DNA of 64,000 nucleotides from Oscheius sp. JU75. Lineage: Eukaryota; Nematoda; Chromadorea; Rhabditida; Rhabditidae. The DNA lies in the NCBI GenBank assembly GCA_037178855.1, contig JASJZC010000006.1, forward strand, positions 8,102,501-8,166,500, given 5' to 3'. This document shows positions 23,732 through 36,220 of the stretch, in pieces (the first letter of the stretch is position 1; each line of letters begins with the position of its first letter). Under the pieces are notes generated by a model. That model made no database searches. It was not told the DNA's origin and saw only the letters and a program-made list of their open reading frames with translations. The position numbers and the translations under genes are program-made.

Positions 23732-24426
23732 CTATTCTTCTTCCTCTTCCTCCTCTTCCTCGTACTCTTCCTCCTCCTCAGCCTCTTCCTCCTCAGCCTC
23801 CTCAACCTCTTCCTCTTCCTTCTCCTCCACAGCTTCCTCTTCCTCTACCTCCTCGGGCTCTTCTTCCTTCTCTGGCTCAGGCTCCGGGACGGGCTCGGTC
23901 TTGTGCGACTTTACCGACATGACGTCGGCTTCCGACTGCTTCGATGACTAAAATGATTGTACATGGTCTGCTAACGTCTGTTTCCCTATCCTACCTCTCT
24001 CTCCTCGAACTTCTTCTTGTAGTGACCGAAAGGATCGGCGGAAGAGGCACTGCCTGGTGGCTTCGTTTCTTCCCATTCCTTCAGGGCAGCCTCGTAGTCC
24101 TCGATCCTGAAGTAATTTCTTTGAATTCACCCAGAAGACCCTGTTATATGTCTCTCTCTGTCCCTCTGTCTCTCTGTCTCACTGTCTCACTGTCTCACTG
24201 CCTTCTTTAAAATTCCACCCAGAATCCTTATGCTCCCTGACCCGCAGTATTTATCCGCAATCTTCCCCTCGCTCCTTTATCCAGGTCTCTTCTTGGACAA
24301 ACAGTGCGCGTGCTCCTCGACAGTCTGCCAGTCGACGTCGCAAAAAAGCTCCGAAAGATCCACGCGAGCGCGGGCCCACTCGACAAAATGAGTCGGGAAA
24401 AGAATGGGAAGTGTCTTGGAGGGCAT
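23732..24426 (-). CDS. small protein with poly-glutamate tail, unrecognised
   Basis: Three exons (24426-24299, 24106-23995, 23947-23732) keep frame to 151 residues. The N-terminal 80 residues look globular (FVEWARARVDLSELFCDVDW, EEHAHCLIEDYEAALKEWEE); I cannot assign a family. From about residue 98 the chain is almost all Glu with a few Pro, Val and Ala, ending in nine Glu. The tail is encoded by an imperfect CTC/CTT repeat on the plus strand and could vary in length. The plus-strand open frame over the tail (Ser/Pro-rich) is a shadow. Confidence 0.6.
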
Positions 24427-24663
24427 TGATTGGCATCGGGTCTGGGCTGGACTGGTTTTTGGAATCTTTAGATCTACTCGAATTGGAGACTTCACTATCA
24501 GGCTATCACTTTTTACTTGGGCAATTTCGTTTAAATACGGAACGGTAAAGCCTAAACTTGATTCTAAAGTACTGTATCCTAGACAAAGTGGCGCATCAAC
24601 TCTTTAACCACACTCATCGATACGTACGAAGATTTGAAAACAAGCATGTATCGTGGTCAATGA

Positions 24664-24768
24664 CTAAGAGTTGGTGCGCAGTGGGGCTGTTACATATATT
24701 TTTTGAGATCCGAGGGTGTGCTAAAGTCAAATGTTCCAAGGAAACCAGTGCTGCGCACCAACTCTTAG
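24664..24768. repeat. short TIR element (perfect 18-bp inverted repeats)
   Basis: CTAAGAGTTGGTGCGCAG at 24664-24681 is perfectly complementary to CTGCGCACCAACTCTTAG at 24751-24768. Related ends occur nearby (24590, 24843) and at 57797-57860 and 63112-63290, so it belongs to a small dispersed family. Confidence 0.75.
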
Positions 24769-25153
24769 CCACGTCGTTAAGCAACAAGTTTCCGACTGGA
24801 GGTGGTCTCAAGAACTAGCTGCGTATCAAAATTTAAAATTAGGAGTTGGTGCGTAGCGGAAAATGACATCCCTGGCCTCGCTGAAAAGTTTCACAGCTTG
24901 TCTACCAGACCTTGTCAGGAGCAACCTCCGTCTTCAACTCAAGGGCCAAGTCGGGCTGTGGAAGTGGTCTACTTTGAAAAAATAACCTGATAGATTCGAA
25001 AGTCTAGACTATGACTCAAGTATTTGTAAGCAAGGGAATTTCAGATCTCTCTCCCCAGCTCTTGTCAATAGGCGCCACGTACTTTACACAGAAAATGTAC
25101 ACAATGGAACTCGCGTTTTGCGTGAGAACCTGTTTCGGGAGCGGGATGGCAGA

Positions 25154-26461
<1,308 letters not shown>

Positions 26462-28470
26462 GGCGGCGGCAGCGGCGAGTGAGAGAGATGTGCGGGGGAA
26501 TGCGACGAGAGCTTGAGCACACAGGGACTCTCCGCCCACCCGAGTGTGCCGTGTCCCGGATCTAGAGCTTCTTGGCAACACACGTAAAAAGTTTCGGGGA
26601 TCATCATTCACACATTCAGGGGAAAGTCGCCGGAACAGAGAGACAGAGACAAAGTAAAAGAATGTACCTATGGCGCTTTCTGAACCTGAAGTTTTCTGCT
26701 TGTCTCTATGATCTTTGGCTAAATATCCTTGACACGCTTTGACAATTCAAGCCTAAGAGCCGGTAATTATCAAACTTGGCAATTTAGTCCAGTGTTTTTG
26801 TCCCCATCAGAATGTAGATTCTTCGTGCCCCAAGCAATCAGTTGACAGACAAGGCGAGCTGTCTCCACGTTCCTGAAGCTCCATCCGTCTGCTGGTCGAA
26901 TCTACAGTAGCAGCTGGATCAGGAGAGATAAAAGGGAGGAAAAGAAGCTCGCGTGCTGTTCGCCCAGAGTTTTAAGTTTATAGGAACCAGCGGCTTTGAG
27001 TAAGCCTTCCTCGTTTGCTAAAAAAAATACTGTATAGAGGAGAAGAGATAGGGACTACCCTATTTAAGATGCTTGTCGGCGTTTCGTCTACTCTGTCCAG
27101 CCCAGATTTCGGGATCTTCGCAAACGATCGTATCTTCCAGGTGACATTTGACTTCCTGAAGTTGTATTTTGTTAGTAAGACAAGTGGTAGAGGTACGGAG
27201 AGATGACAGGTAGGGGACTTGCTCAAGCCAGGTCTAGCCGAAATCAATGGACCTGGTTGTGTATCGATATTCATGTCGAGATCCTATTGAATTTCTTTAG
27301 CCAGTAATTTTCGATACGCAAGTTGTACACTTTACGAGTTGATGCGCTCGCAAGGAAGTCACGAAAAGGCACCAAATCCTCACCTTCGTTGCAACGAAAG
27401 GCTCCACGAGCAGCCAATAAGCCCGTCTTCTTCCGGTGGTGTTCCTGAGGACGCGGCTCGATCCGACCTTCTCCCTCTACAGCCGCCACCCTCGGGAGCT
27501 GTTCGAACAAGGTTCTATTGAATTTGATCTGATTGAAGGTCACCGAAATGAGCTGCTCGTCGTTCCTCCTGTCGTGAATGTGTGTTAGCGGAAGATAGTA
27601 CAAAAATGCGTGATTGTGAGGCCAAAAGAAACCTAGTGAAATTTAGAGTAGAAAGTGCTGTATAGTATCTCGCGCGTCATGGATCATGTTTTTTCCTTGA
27701 AGAATAGTAGACTGGGTAGGACAGCTTGGTAGGACAGCGATGCGCCGTAGACCACTCGGGTAAATATGAGTCTTTGTCTGTAGCCCAGGTTGATCTCAAT
27801 CGTCTCCAGCTCCGCGGTTCAGGTGCTGTTCAGATCTGCTTTGGCGAGAAAGAGTCCGAAACCATGAAATTTACCAGAGCTAAGACTTCATTTTTGGGAG
27901 CCCTCCCTATGCCTTTCCCTTTCTCAAAGGTGTACTCGCAGAGACCGCCGGCCAGAAGTGGTCTCTGCGAGTACACCTGGCCTGGCCGAAGCGAACATTT
28001 CGGCCAGGTTGGCGATGCCTAGACAGTTGTGAGGCCATTACCGCTATTTTTGAACAAGTTAAACCATAATCACCGCAGTTAGACAGCTTCGCAGGTCAGT
28101 CGCTACTTTTGACAACCGGAAACCTTGTTAATACGATAGTATATTCTTTCTCTGCTCAGAAAACTTTGAAGACGAAGGTAGCTCTCAGTCGGACGGTCCA
28201 GTATGTAGAGCAGTTCCATTGGTTCCAGGAATGCTTATATTGAAAGACTAAGTCATGATTTTCCAGCTTTAGGTTCTGGAAAGTTGTAGATTTTGACCAA
28301 GCTTACAACTTTATAGAACATACCAAATCTGGAAATGCACGTTTTTGACCCGAAATCAGGTTCTGAATGTGCAAACTTTTATGGAGCGAGTATATTTTCT
28401 TCAGACTGCCAACTAGATGGGTAACACACAAAATCGGTATCTAAAAATAGAAATTTATGATTCTCTGTAA
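26462..28470. other. 2-kb intergenic region with hairpins, no gene seen
   Basis: No coding trace survives. It holds the double hairpin at 27929-28008 and, at about 28255-28320, a copy of the palindromic repeat (GTTGTAGATTTTGACC...ACAACTTTATAGAACAT). Confidence 0.5.
27929..28008. repeat. tandem perfect hairpins
   Basis: Hairpin 1: GGTGTACTCGCAGAGACC (27929-27946) and its exact reverse complement at 27960-27977, loop 13 nt. Hairpin 2: CCTGGCCGAA (27981-27990) and TTCGGCCAGG (27999-28008), loop 8 nt. The two are 3 bp apart. This could be the remnant of a mobile-element end or a structured RNA; nothing in the sequence decides. Confidence 0.8.
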
Positions 28471-30132
28471 CTAATGAATGGTGGAGACTAGGTTCCTTGA
28501 GCCAATGATGGAACGCAGTGTCTCTTGACTAGTCGAGCCTTTCCGTTTCTGACAACAGCAACAACACAAGCGACTTAGAGCTACCTTCGTCTGTAACAGT
28601 TTCCCATTGAGTACCAACTCCAACTTACTATCTCTCTGTACATTTTTACGAAAACCATGAGACTCAAGGCGAACAAGAGTGCCCAGAGATGAATGAGCCA
28701 CGTGGATATCCAATACCAGCAGTCCAAAAACGCCGAGAGTAGATGATCCTCGTACTCGGAGCCCATGATGATGACAAACTCGAAGTTTGTCTCAAGGAGG
28801 CGAAAGAACAGCGCACTGTTCATGGCTACAGACAGAACGGAGAAGAAGAACTGAACTATGGGGAGTTGACTGAATAGACAGGTTTTCCGTAGAGTTCGAT
28901 GACTACCTGTTTAGTGAAGAGAAGGCTTCAAACTTTCGAGCTGGACGAAGACATGAAATGAGGCTGAAGAGAAAGGACAGAATCGATGGGATGATCAGGA
29001 GACAAAGTCTATTTCTTTAATTAGTAACCTGAGACATGACTTACCGGCAAAAAACCGCGCTCTCCATCGGGATCACGAGTGCGATGAGACGGTGATCGAA
29101 GACGGTATAGGCTAGAAGCCAAGGTACCACAACCATCATGAATCGACAGCAGATTCCGTTGGAATTTGGCTCGTAGTTCTGAAAAGATAGATAAGATTGT
29201 CTGTTCAATGGCGGCTGCTTCCGTACGCGTGCGGCAGTGGCACTGTGCACGTACGGGGTCCGAAAGGCGCGGGTCCGAATGCAGTCTTCCATTTTGTTTT
29301 TCCCGGGGTATAGGACAGATTTTTTCTGAGAGTTTTTTTCCAAGCACCCAAAACGAAAACCATACCGGCAGCAAGTTGAGATATCTCTCCAGGCTGATGG
29401 ACAAGAAGAAGATTAAGATCGTGAGGAATAAATTGTCGACTGCCTGTCGTCCCACCAGTTCCCAGATCAGCTCTCTTAGTTCGACCTCCTCGGGACTGCC
29501 CAAAGATATCCGGTACGAGTTTTGTAGCTCTTCCGAAAAGATGACCGGTGTTAGGCTGATACACAGCCAGGTGAAGCTCCAAAACAGATGGACAAGGGTT
29601 ATTGAGGCTAGGAGGATCTTGATTCTGAAACAGGGTTACAGACTAAGGAAAATGGAGAAATCGCTGCGAGACACATGGAACTGACAGTCCTTGAAAAGCT
29701 TCGTTGCCGAAAAAGATCGGGCAGGACCGAAAGGATGTGCATTAAAATTCGAACGTTTACGATTCAAGACATCATTTTCGATCTCTCCTATGTTCAGCAA
29801 TATTGTAGCCCTTGATCTGCTTTACAGCTTTGTATAACGTCGAAAAGTACGAAAATGTCGTCTTGACCCCTTGACCCGATTTTTGGCGCGCTGGTCCGAC
29901 TCGGATCAGTGCAACGGGGTCCCGCAACGATTTGGTGAAGATATCATCCTTACTTCAGCTGTCGCTTGCTTTTCTCCATGAGCATGGCTGCCAATAGGAA
30001 GGCGTTCACTACTGTTCCCAAACCATGCACAACGATTAAGGGTATAGTGGAGAGTTGCGATGGGTATAGACTGGAGACCACATTGAAATTTGTTCTGAAG
30101 CCTGTTACTGAAACTTCGAGTAACCTACTCAT
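28471..30132 (-). CDS. serpentine (7TM) G-protein-coupled receptor, chemoreceptor-like
   Basis: Six exons (30132-29954, 29624-29366, 29178-29045, 29008-28907, 28869-28629, 28590-28471) give 344 residues. Seven hydrophobic segments are in order: TM1 TIPLIVVHGLGTVVNAFLLA, TM2 ILLASITLVHLFWSFTWL, TM3 LFLTILIFFLSISLERYL (ERY in the DRY position), TM4 FMMVVVPWLLAYTVF, TM5 LCLLIIPSILSFLFSLISC, TM6 FFFSVLSVAMNSALFF, TM7 WLIHLWALLFALSLMVFV. The tail starts KMYREI and has a five-cysteine run likely to be palmitoylated. The TM7 NPxxY motif is absent, as in many nematode chemosensory families; I cannot name the family. A decayed paralogue lies about 0.7 kb upstream. Confidence 0.82.
29775..29870. repeat. 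palindromic intronic repeat copy
   Basis: Within intron 1 of the receptor gene: ATTGTAGCCCTTGATCTGCT followed by a TACAGCTTTGTATAACGTCG segment; same family as 39090-39205. Confidence 0.55.
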
Positions 30133-30849
30133 TGTACTTGAAATCGAGAAGCAGTATATCCGAGAGCCATTTTACGTCGGTGAGCGATGTGTTCATGAGG
30201 GGTGAACTGTTCAGGGACCGGTAATCCGTAGGCAGTTATCCGCCGGATTTGGAACAGGAGGCTACGGGACAAACAGTGTACGCTTGTTTGATTTTGAAGT
30301 GAGAGAGAGACAGAGAGACATAAAGACAGAGAGAGAGAGAGACAGACAGAGACAGTATAAAGCATTTCAAACAACATCGATACGAATGGCAGAAGCTTGG
30401 AACAGATTGGAACAGCTTGGAACAGAACAGAAAGAGAGGGAAAGGCTGGCAATTGGAAGAAGGCTGGCTTCGAGTGGGTTATTACACGAGAAAGGTGACA
30501 ACAAGACGGCCGGTTATACAAAAAGCCTAATTAGTGGTTTCTTAGGGGAGGTTTCGATTGTCGTTTAACTTTTTTTTTGGGGCGAGTTGAACACAGCCGT
30601 TCGAAATTTGTCCCTATACTTGTGGCATGCATTCATTGTAAACTGTATCATTCAACAGGTGGAGAAAGTCGTCTCTTCAAGTCGACATTTTTAAAGTTGA
30701 CTGTCACTGTCTGGAAGCTTTCGATTTTTCATGTCAACTTGGGATCATCTCATTCTAGCAACCCACGTCGGACGCTTCCTATCATGACATCTTTAATTTC
30801 AATTTGGATGTCAGAACTGATAAAATATCTCAACAGATGACAATTTTTG

Positions 30850-31622
30850 TCATAGACAGATACAGAAGTCTACTAAAAGGTCATAAAATGTCAAAGGTCC
30901 CGACATCTTTGATGTCTCATCAGCTCCCAGATGTACTCTCTCACAAGCTCGGCTTTCTCGGCTATTCAGCTCGACATCTTCTGGACTATTTGCCGACATT
31001 CCCTCTACAAGTTTTACACCTGTTCCAAACTATGTTTATTGTGGGACGAATGTAAAGTCAGGTGAGCCCCCGAAGTAGATGCGGTGTAATTGAAGTCTTA
31101 CCATAGCGCTTGTACCTGATGGAAGACGCGATCTCAATACAGTACACGCATAAATCAACTCGTCTTTTTAGCTCACAGATGAAACAAGGGAGGATCAGGA
31201 CAAAAAGTGCATGAATGCCAAAAAAAGGTCTAAATGATCGATTTGCGGTCAAAGAGATGCATCGAGGCTGTGTGTGTGTGTCTGCTGACTACTGCAATTA
31301 CGGATCCGGACACCGGGCGGCTTCTGTGGCAGCAGCATGTTGGCCAACTTTGGGATTACATCGCCCCGGGACAACCAGTAGTCTAAAAGATTTTCTGATC
31401 TCTTACTTGACCACTGCGAATGGATCTACGAACCGTAATTACCATAGAGGGGAAACGGGCTGGCGGTGGCTGAGGACGCGCTCAAGGACAGAGCTCCTCT
31501 CTTTTGAGAGACAGACAGACCGGAAGACGCGATTAGTTCAGACCTTTGCCGTTTGGTGTGGTGGTCCTCTTACCCAAAATCTGTAACAAACTTTCTATTT
31601 CAACCGAGGTTCTCGCTAGCGC
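30850..31622 (-). pseudogene. degenerate 7TM receptor-like paralogue
   Basis: On the minus strand an ATG near 31620 opens MALARTSVEIESLLQIL, splices in phase at about 31380 into a block running to a hydrophobic segment (FFGIHALFVLILPCFICELK, about 31200), then to a third block near 31040. There SPEDVEL in one frame and LVREYIWELMRHQ in another align with SPEEVELRELIWELVGRQ of the intact receptor at 28.5-30.1 kb, so a frameshift separates them. No later TM exons are visible before 30.2 kb. It reads as a truncated, frameshifted duplicate; an unrelated short gene is the alternative. Confidence 0.4.
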
Positions 31623-32082
31623 CATTATCCTCTGCCCCTACAGTGTGACCTGTAAGGATTCACTAGGTTTTTCCCAGTTCTTCATCAAAACCAAGACCGC
31701 TTGTAAAAAATGGTCAGTCTTCCCGCAGCAATTAGCATCGCTCACTCTCTCTCTCTCTCTCTCCTCAACTGGACACGCGCGGGAGAGAGAGGCTGCCCAT
31801 TTCTGACCATCTGCCGTCCATTGATCCCCTCGAAATTTCGAAGCCAACCAGCTGTTCTCTCCTTTTTCTTCCCGTTAGTCATGACTACAGAGGGAGGGGA
31901 GGGGGGAAGGAAGTGACTCATTGTTTGGTACTTTATATCGACTTTTCTCCTTCTGATTATAGGTGCCTATAAATGGCCATGTTCCCACACCTCTTTGTGT
32001 ATCAATATTTGCCGAGCTGAAATTCACACAGACACATGCAAACTGTCCATCTGACAAATGTTTTTGATCGACTCTCATTCAC

Positions 32083-32122
<40 letters not shown>

Positions 32123-32247
32123 TGGCCTCCTTTCGCAATCTCCCAGGCTGTTTTCGATGGGCTGCGTTTTCCTTATCTCGGCTTTCCAGCCCTCTTGTTT
32201 TTCTCGCCTTTTCTCGACAAAAATTTATAATTTTCAGTCAGTACAGA
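31623..32247. other. intergenic with (CT)n tracts
   Basis: Contains CT runs at about 31744-31765 and a longer one at about 32085-32118, just upstream of the first candidate exon 1a of the next gene; no other gene seen. Confidence 0.55.
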
Positions 32248-35240
32248 ATGGAACCCATCTCGCCGGACACTGAGGATATTCTGTACTACCAGGCCTCTGG
32301 ATTGGGTGAGTTTTACTGAGAAAGCACCAAACTTATAAAACATAAGGGGTATTAAAAGTGTTTTCTTCGGTTTTATTGGCAGAAAACATGGTTTCTCACC
32401 ATCAGGGATCGAACATGAGAGCTGTTGCACCGCTATCAAAGCTCTTACCGACTGCGCAATTGTGGGTAGTCAGCGGGCATATTCAGCTAGTTACAGGAAT
32501 CTTGTCTTGTGTATTGTTTTGTCTCGTAAGAATAATCGTCCCCTCAATCTGTCACCATCTGGCAGTACGTTTTCTAGTCGGAGATCGATGCTGAGACGTT
32601 CCAGATGCAAATGAGCTCCGCCCAGAATATGATGACTCACTCTTCCTCCAATATCCGTCTCTCTGTCTTCTCGCACATTTCACAGCCCTCACAAGGCCGG
32701 TTTCAAATGTTTTGAAGACACTTTCAACGGCAACTTCACTTTTTTTTCCATCGATGAAGTGTCCGTGCTTTGATGAGGGTGTTTAGCTGTTCTTGGACTT
32801 GCTTCTAAGAAGTCTCTCTGTCCCTCTGTCTGTCTGTCTGCTTATCGTCTGTCCCAAAGGGAATATTTCGAAACACTTGGCGAAATGAATAATCCTCTCC
32901 AGTTCTAATCAGCCTGCCATTGGGCTCTGCTGGTAATTGTGCTGCCATGCAAATGGGCATCGATTGCGGCAGTCACTCTCTCATCCATCCATCCTTGTCT
33001 ACCAATAATCCTTTGTGTCTCATTGCACCCAATCTGCCAATTACGAGGTGGGGTAACATGATACCGACCCAATTCTCTCCTTCTGTAAGACAGGCTCCGA
33101 TTTCAGTCAGTATATCTCTTTCTCCCTCTGTTTTTCGTTAGCCGATCGTCTATGCATTAACCCCTTATGGCTTGCGCTCTCGCTCACTCTCAATCAGCTG
33201 CCATAATAATGGCCTCCAGTCCATTCCTTGCCTCTTACTGGTTACCTACTCTCGTCCCTATCCACCTACTGCAGCATGTCCGATACCGAAGACGTCCAGC
33301 AGCAACAGCCGGTCGAGCAAAAGCACATTGAAGAGATTCCGACTGTAGAACGAGAGGAAGAGGCTCCGGTTCTGCCAGTAGAAGAGAATGACTCGCAGGA
33401 AGAGGAACTGCAGGGTATGTTGAAGAAACCAAGGATAAGTTACCAGACGGTCTACCAAACTTGGATGCCATCTGGGTCTCGTCACTAATCCACCCTGGCC
33501 TGCATGGCCAGACCAGAATAGGCAGCGCACTGCTTACAGAAATGGCCAGTCTTGGTAGAGGCGTTGGTATTTTGTCAGAGCAGTAATATGTAGGAACCAT
33601 CTTTCCTGTCCCTTATCAATGTTCCAATTTTGACAGTCCTGCTGATTTCGGTGTGTTTCTATTGTTTTTTGGAAAGCTGCGGAGGTTATCCTTGTTTCCG
33701 AAGCTTTCAATTGGTTGCCCCAGCTATCGGTTTCGATCGATTCACTTTGTGTAAAAGTACAGATAACTTTTTAAAACTTGTGAAAGCGCGATGACCGACT
33801 CCAAGGTGTGTATCAGAGCAGGTAGTAACGGGAACAGTGACAGTGACATTCAGTAGCCTACCTCTGTTCGTGATGAGAATCTTCTCGAACTTCGGCTCCG
33901 TCGGCCCCCGAAAAACGAGTGTCCATATCAAAACTTACGCGACTCACAGCCACAAAGTCTGCTATGACGCTCGTTTTGCCACCCGTTCCTTGCCAATTTC
34001 GATGATGTCTTTTCTCGGCCCGTTTCGGCGATGCTTTGTTTCTCATTGCCAGCTCAGCCCTTCCGACACCGATTTTTCCCCGAATTGTCTCACAGAGAAA
34101 CATTCTGTCTCTCTCCTCCAGCCATGAGCTACAGCAGCCGCTATGGCTCCTCTTACAGCTCCTATTCCTCGCCGCGTTACGACCGTTCCGACTCCCGGTT
34201 TGGCGTGAAGCTTACTGAATACATACTCTCTGTTCAGACGCGATTCCAATTACAGTAGTGGTAGCTATCGTAGAGACTCGGGTACGGGAACCTCCCGCTA
34301 TGGCGATTACAGCAGTTCTCGATTCTCGACCTCTCGCGACCGAAGCTTTGACTATACCTCAAAGTATACCGACCCAGACAGGTTCTCCAAATACCGACAG
34401 CCGTCAGTTACTGAAAGTAAGAGAGATTGTATCAGTTCTTCTTTAATGGTTAGCCAGGCTGATAGGTCTTTGATCTTTTCGCTGCGGATTGTTTCCCTGG
34501 CACAGTGTTAAGTGGCGCTACATATATACGATCCGCGAGGTCCGGGATTCAGATAAAGGAGATAAAAATCTTTTGTTTTTCATTGAAAGCGTATCATTTG
34601 CCAGAATCTTTATAACTCGTCATATTTCAGAATCCTACGACACCGAACCATCTGCTGTCCAAACTGAAGAGAATGAGGAGACTCACGGTACAGAGAGAGA
34701 GAGAGAGTCGACTAAAATCCTTTTCAGAGCCAGTAGTCCTGCAAGAAAGCGACGTGGACCACTTTTCTCCCTTAGTCGAGGAGAATATCCTGGAGTACGA
34801 GCAGGACCATCTGGAGACCGAGCCGGAGCCCGAATCCGAATCCGTTCACGAGGCGGAGGAGTTGGTCCGAGAGCCGACTCCCGAACCGCCAGTCTATGTC
34901 ACGGAGACCACCGTCCGTCGAGAATCCGTCTCATCTCCCAACGAGAACAACAACCCCGAGATGTTCAAGAGTCCAAAGAAGCTGGGTGGCGGAGTCTGGC
35001 CCCCGCAGGACGAGTCCTCCCAGAAGGTCGGCGGGATTCCGGAGGATACCGGTGTTGGAAAGAGTAAGCTACTTGAGGTAACTTAGGTTAAAAAGTTTAG
35101 AGCGAGTCTCTGACCTGATCGCACGTTTCAACGCCGGAAACGTCGAGAACGATGGGCTATCCAAGACCGACTCGGCCTACAAGCAGGCCTATGGGGCCAG
35201 TGGTAGGAACGGAAAGGTGCAGCAGTCCGTCTTCCACTAA
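32248..35240 (+). CDS. unrecognised Ser/Tyr/Glu-rich protein with three alternative first exons
   Basis: Common exons 34631-34687, 34728-35063 and 35101-35240 can be joined in phase by three upstream starts: 1a 32248-32305 (MEPISPDTEDILYYQASG), 1b 33276-33414 (acidic, MSDTEDVQQQQPVEQKHI), and 1c 34124-34197 plus 34238-34416 (MSYSSRYGSSYSSYSSPRYD, Ser/Tyr/Arg-rich). All three end in phase 1 and all three ATGs lie 1-10 nt after a CAG acceptor. Predicted sizes are 196, 223 and 261 residues. The shared part is acidic (EPEPESESVHEAEELV), then FKSPKKLGGGVWPPQDE, and ends RVSDLIARFNAGNVEN...GKVQQSVFH; I do not recognise it. AATAAA at 35331. Cytoskeletal adaptor would be a guess from composition only. 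Confidence 0.65.
32392..32472 (-). repeat. tRNA-derived SINE-like sequence
   Basis: Reverse strand A box TGCGCAGTCGGTAAGAGC and B box TGTTCGATCCCTG, about 40 bp apart, just downstream of exon 1a. Confidence 0.6.
33823..33935. repeat. dispersed repeat shared with 55488-55575
   Basis: CAGTGACAGTGACATTCAGT, AGCCTACCTCTGTTCG and TCTCGAACTTCGGCTCCG recur in the same order at 55488-55575 with small differences. Confidence 0.7.
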
Positions 35241-35538
35241 ATGAAAAATTGCCACATTATTTGATATTTTGGGTAGTCCTGCTTGTCCAAGTCCACTTAT
35301 ATTCTCTTCTCGCAATACATGTCAATGCACAATAAAGCTTCTATCTTTCCAGGAACTGTCAAGAGACAGAGAGAGAGACAAAGAGACAGAGAAACAGAGC
35401 GATCCTCAAACTTGGACAAACTTTAGAAGGAAGTAGAAAACAAGCCTTCGTCGAACAGTTTACGAATTGCCCGAACTGAATTGATAAGACCTAGACCAGG
35501 CTTTAAAACCACCAACTTTCTGACCTGTTTTCTCAATC

Positions 35539-36220
35539 ATGAAAGCTATCTTCTTCTGTCTTCTGTCCTCTCTCGTTCTAGCCAATGACCAGACAGTCAA
35601 GGATAAAATATTTGCGGTATGTAGCTCTTCATCTCATACCGATCAATATGCCCTAACGCGTAGGCGGTGTTTTCAGGTCCAAAATGACAGTTCTGAGTTT
35701 TTTGATGTTCTGCAAAGTTGTAGCCCTCGATCTGTTCTTCAAGCTTATAGAACATCGGAAAGGCCGGAAATACTGTCTTGACCTTGAAAATACTACGTAC
35801 GCAATCCCGCGTTTTTTTATGATCAATTTCCATGTTTAGGAATTGACCCCGCGAATCCTCGAAGTCTTGGGTGAAGTTCTCATGAACGGGGACGACCTCG
35901 TTGTAGAAAACATCCGGAAAGACACCGAAATCTGCGGCAACTTTGACATTTCCCTGGATAAGAGGATAGCCCAGCTGGAGGACTACTTCTACTCGAACTC
36001 AGAGGACAAGGACAAGGAAAGATGTCATGGAGACGCGGTTCGTGACTGCACATGGTTCCAGCAGAAGTTCGATGTGGTCAAGACGATGGGACTGAAGCCA
36101 GCAGTACTGAAAGAGGCTTTGTCTCTTGCCTATGACGAAAAACTTATTGGATTGATAAGAAATGTCACAATTTCTCGACTCAACTTGATAGTTGAGCAAA
36201 ATACTGTAAAGAAAGTATAA
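35539..36220 (+). CDS. small secreted protein, unrecognised
   Basis: Two exons (35539-35616, 35840-36220), 152 residues. A clear signal peptide (MKAIFFCLLSSLVLA) occupies exon 1. The mature part is helical and charged, with three cysteines (TEICGN, KERCHG, VRDCTW) and one NVT sequon; the overall look resembles small helical secreted proteins of nematodes but no family is certain. The 223-bp intron carries a copy of the palindromic repeat (AAGTTGTAGCCCTCGATCTG). Confidence 0.7.

Noticed and set aside
23706-23951. Plus-strand Ser-rich open frame
   Set aside because: Shadow of the minus-strand poly-Glu exon; no start context or partner exons.
27271-27603. 110-residue minus-strand open frame
   Set aside because: No recognisable motif, no splice partner, and composition like non-coding DNA.
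34258-34446. Plus-strand frame reading DAIPITVVVAIVETRV...
   Set aside because: Alternative frame of exon 2c; the Ser/Tyr/Arg frame matches the composition of exon 1c and keeps phase with later exons.
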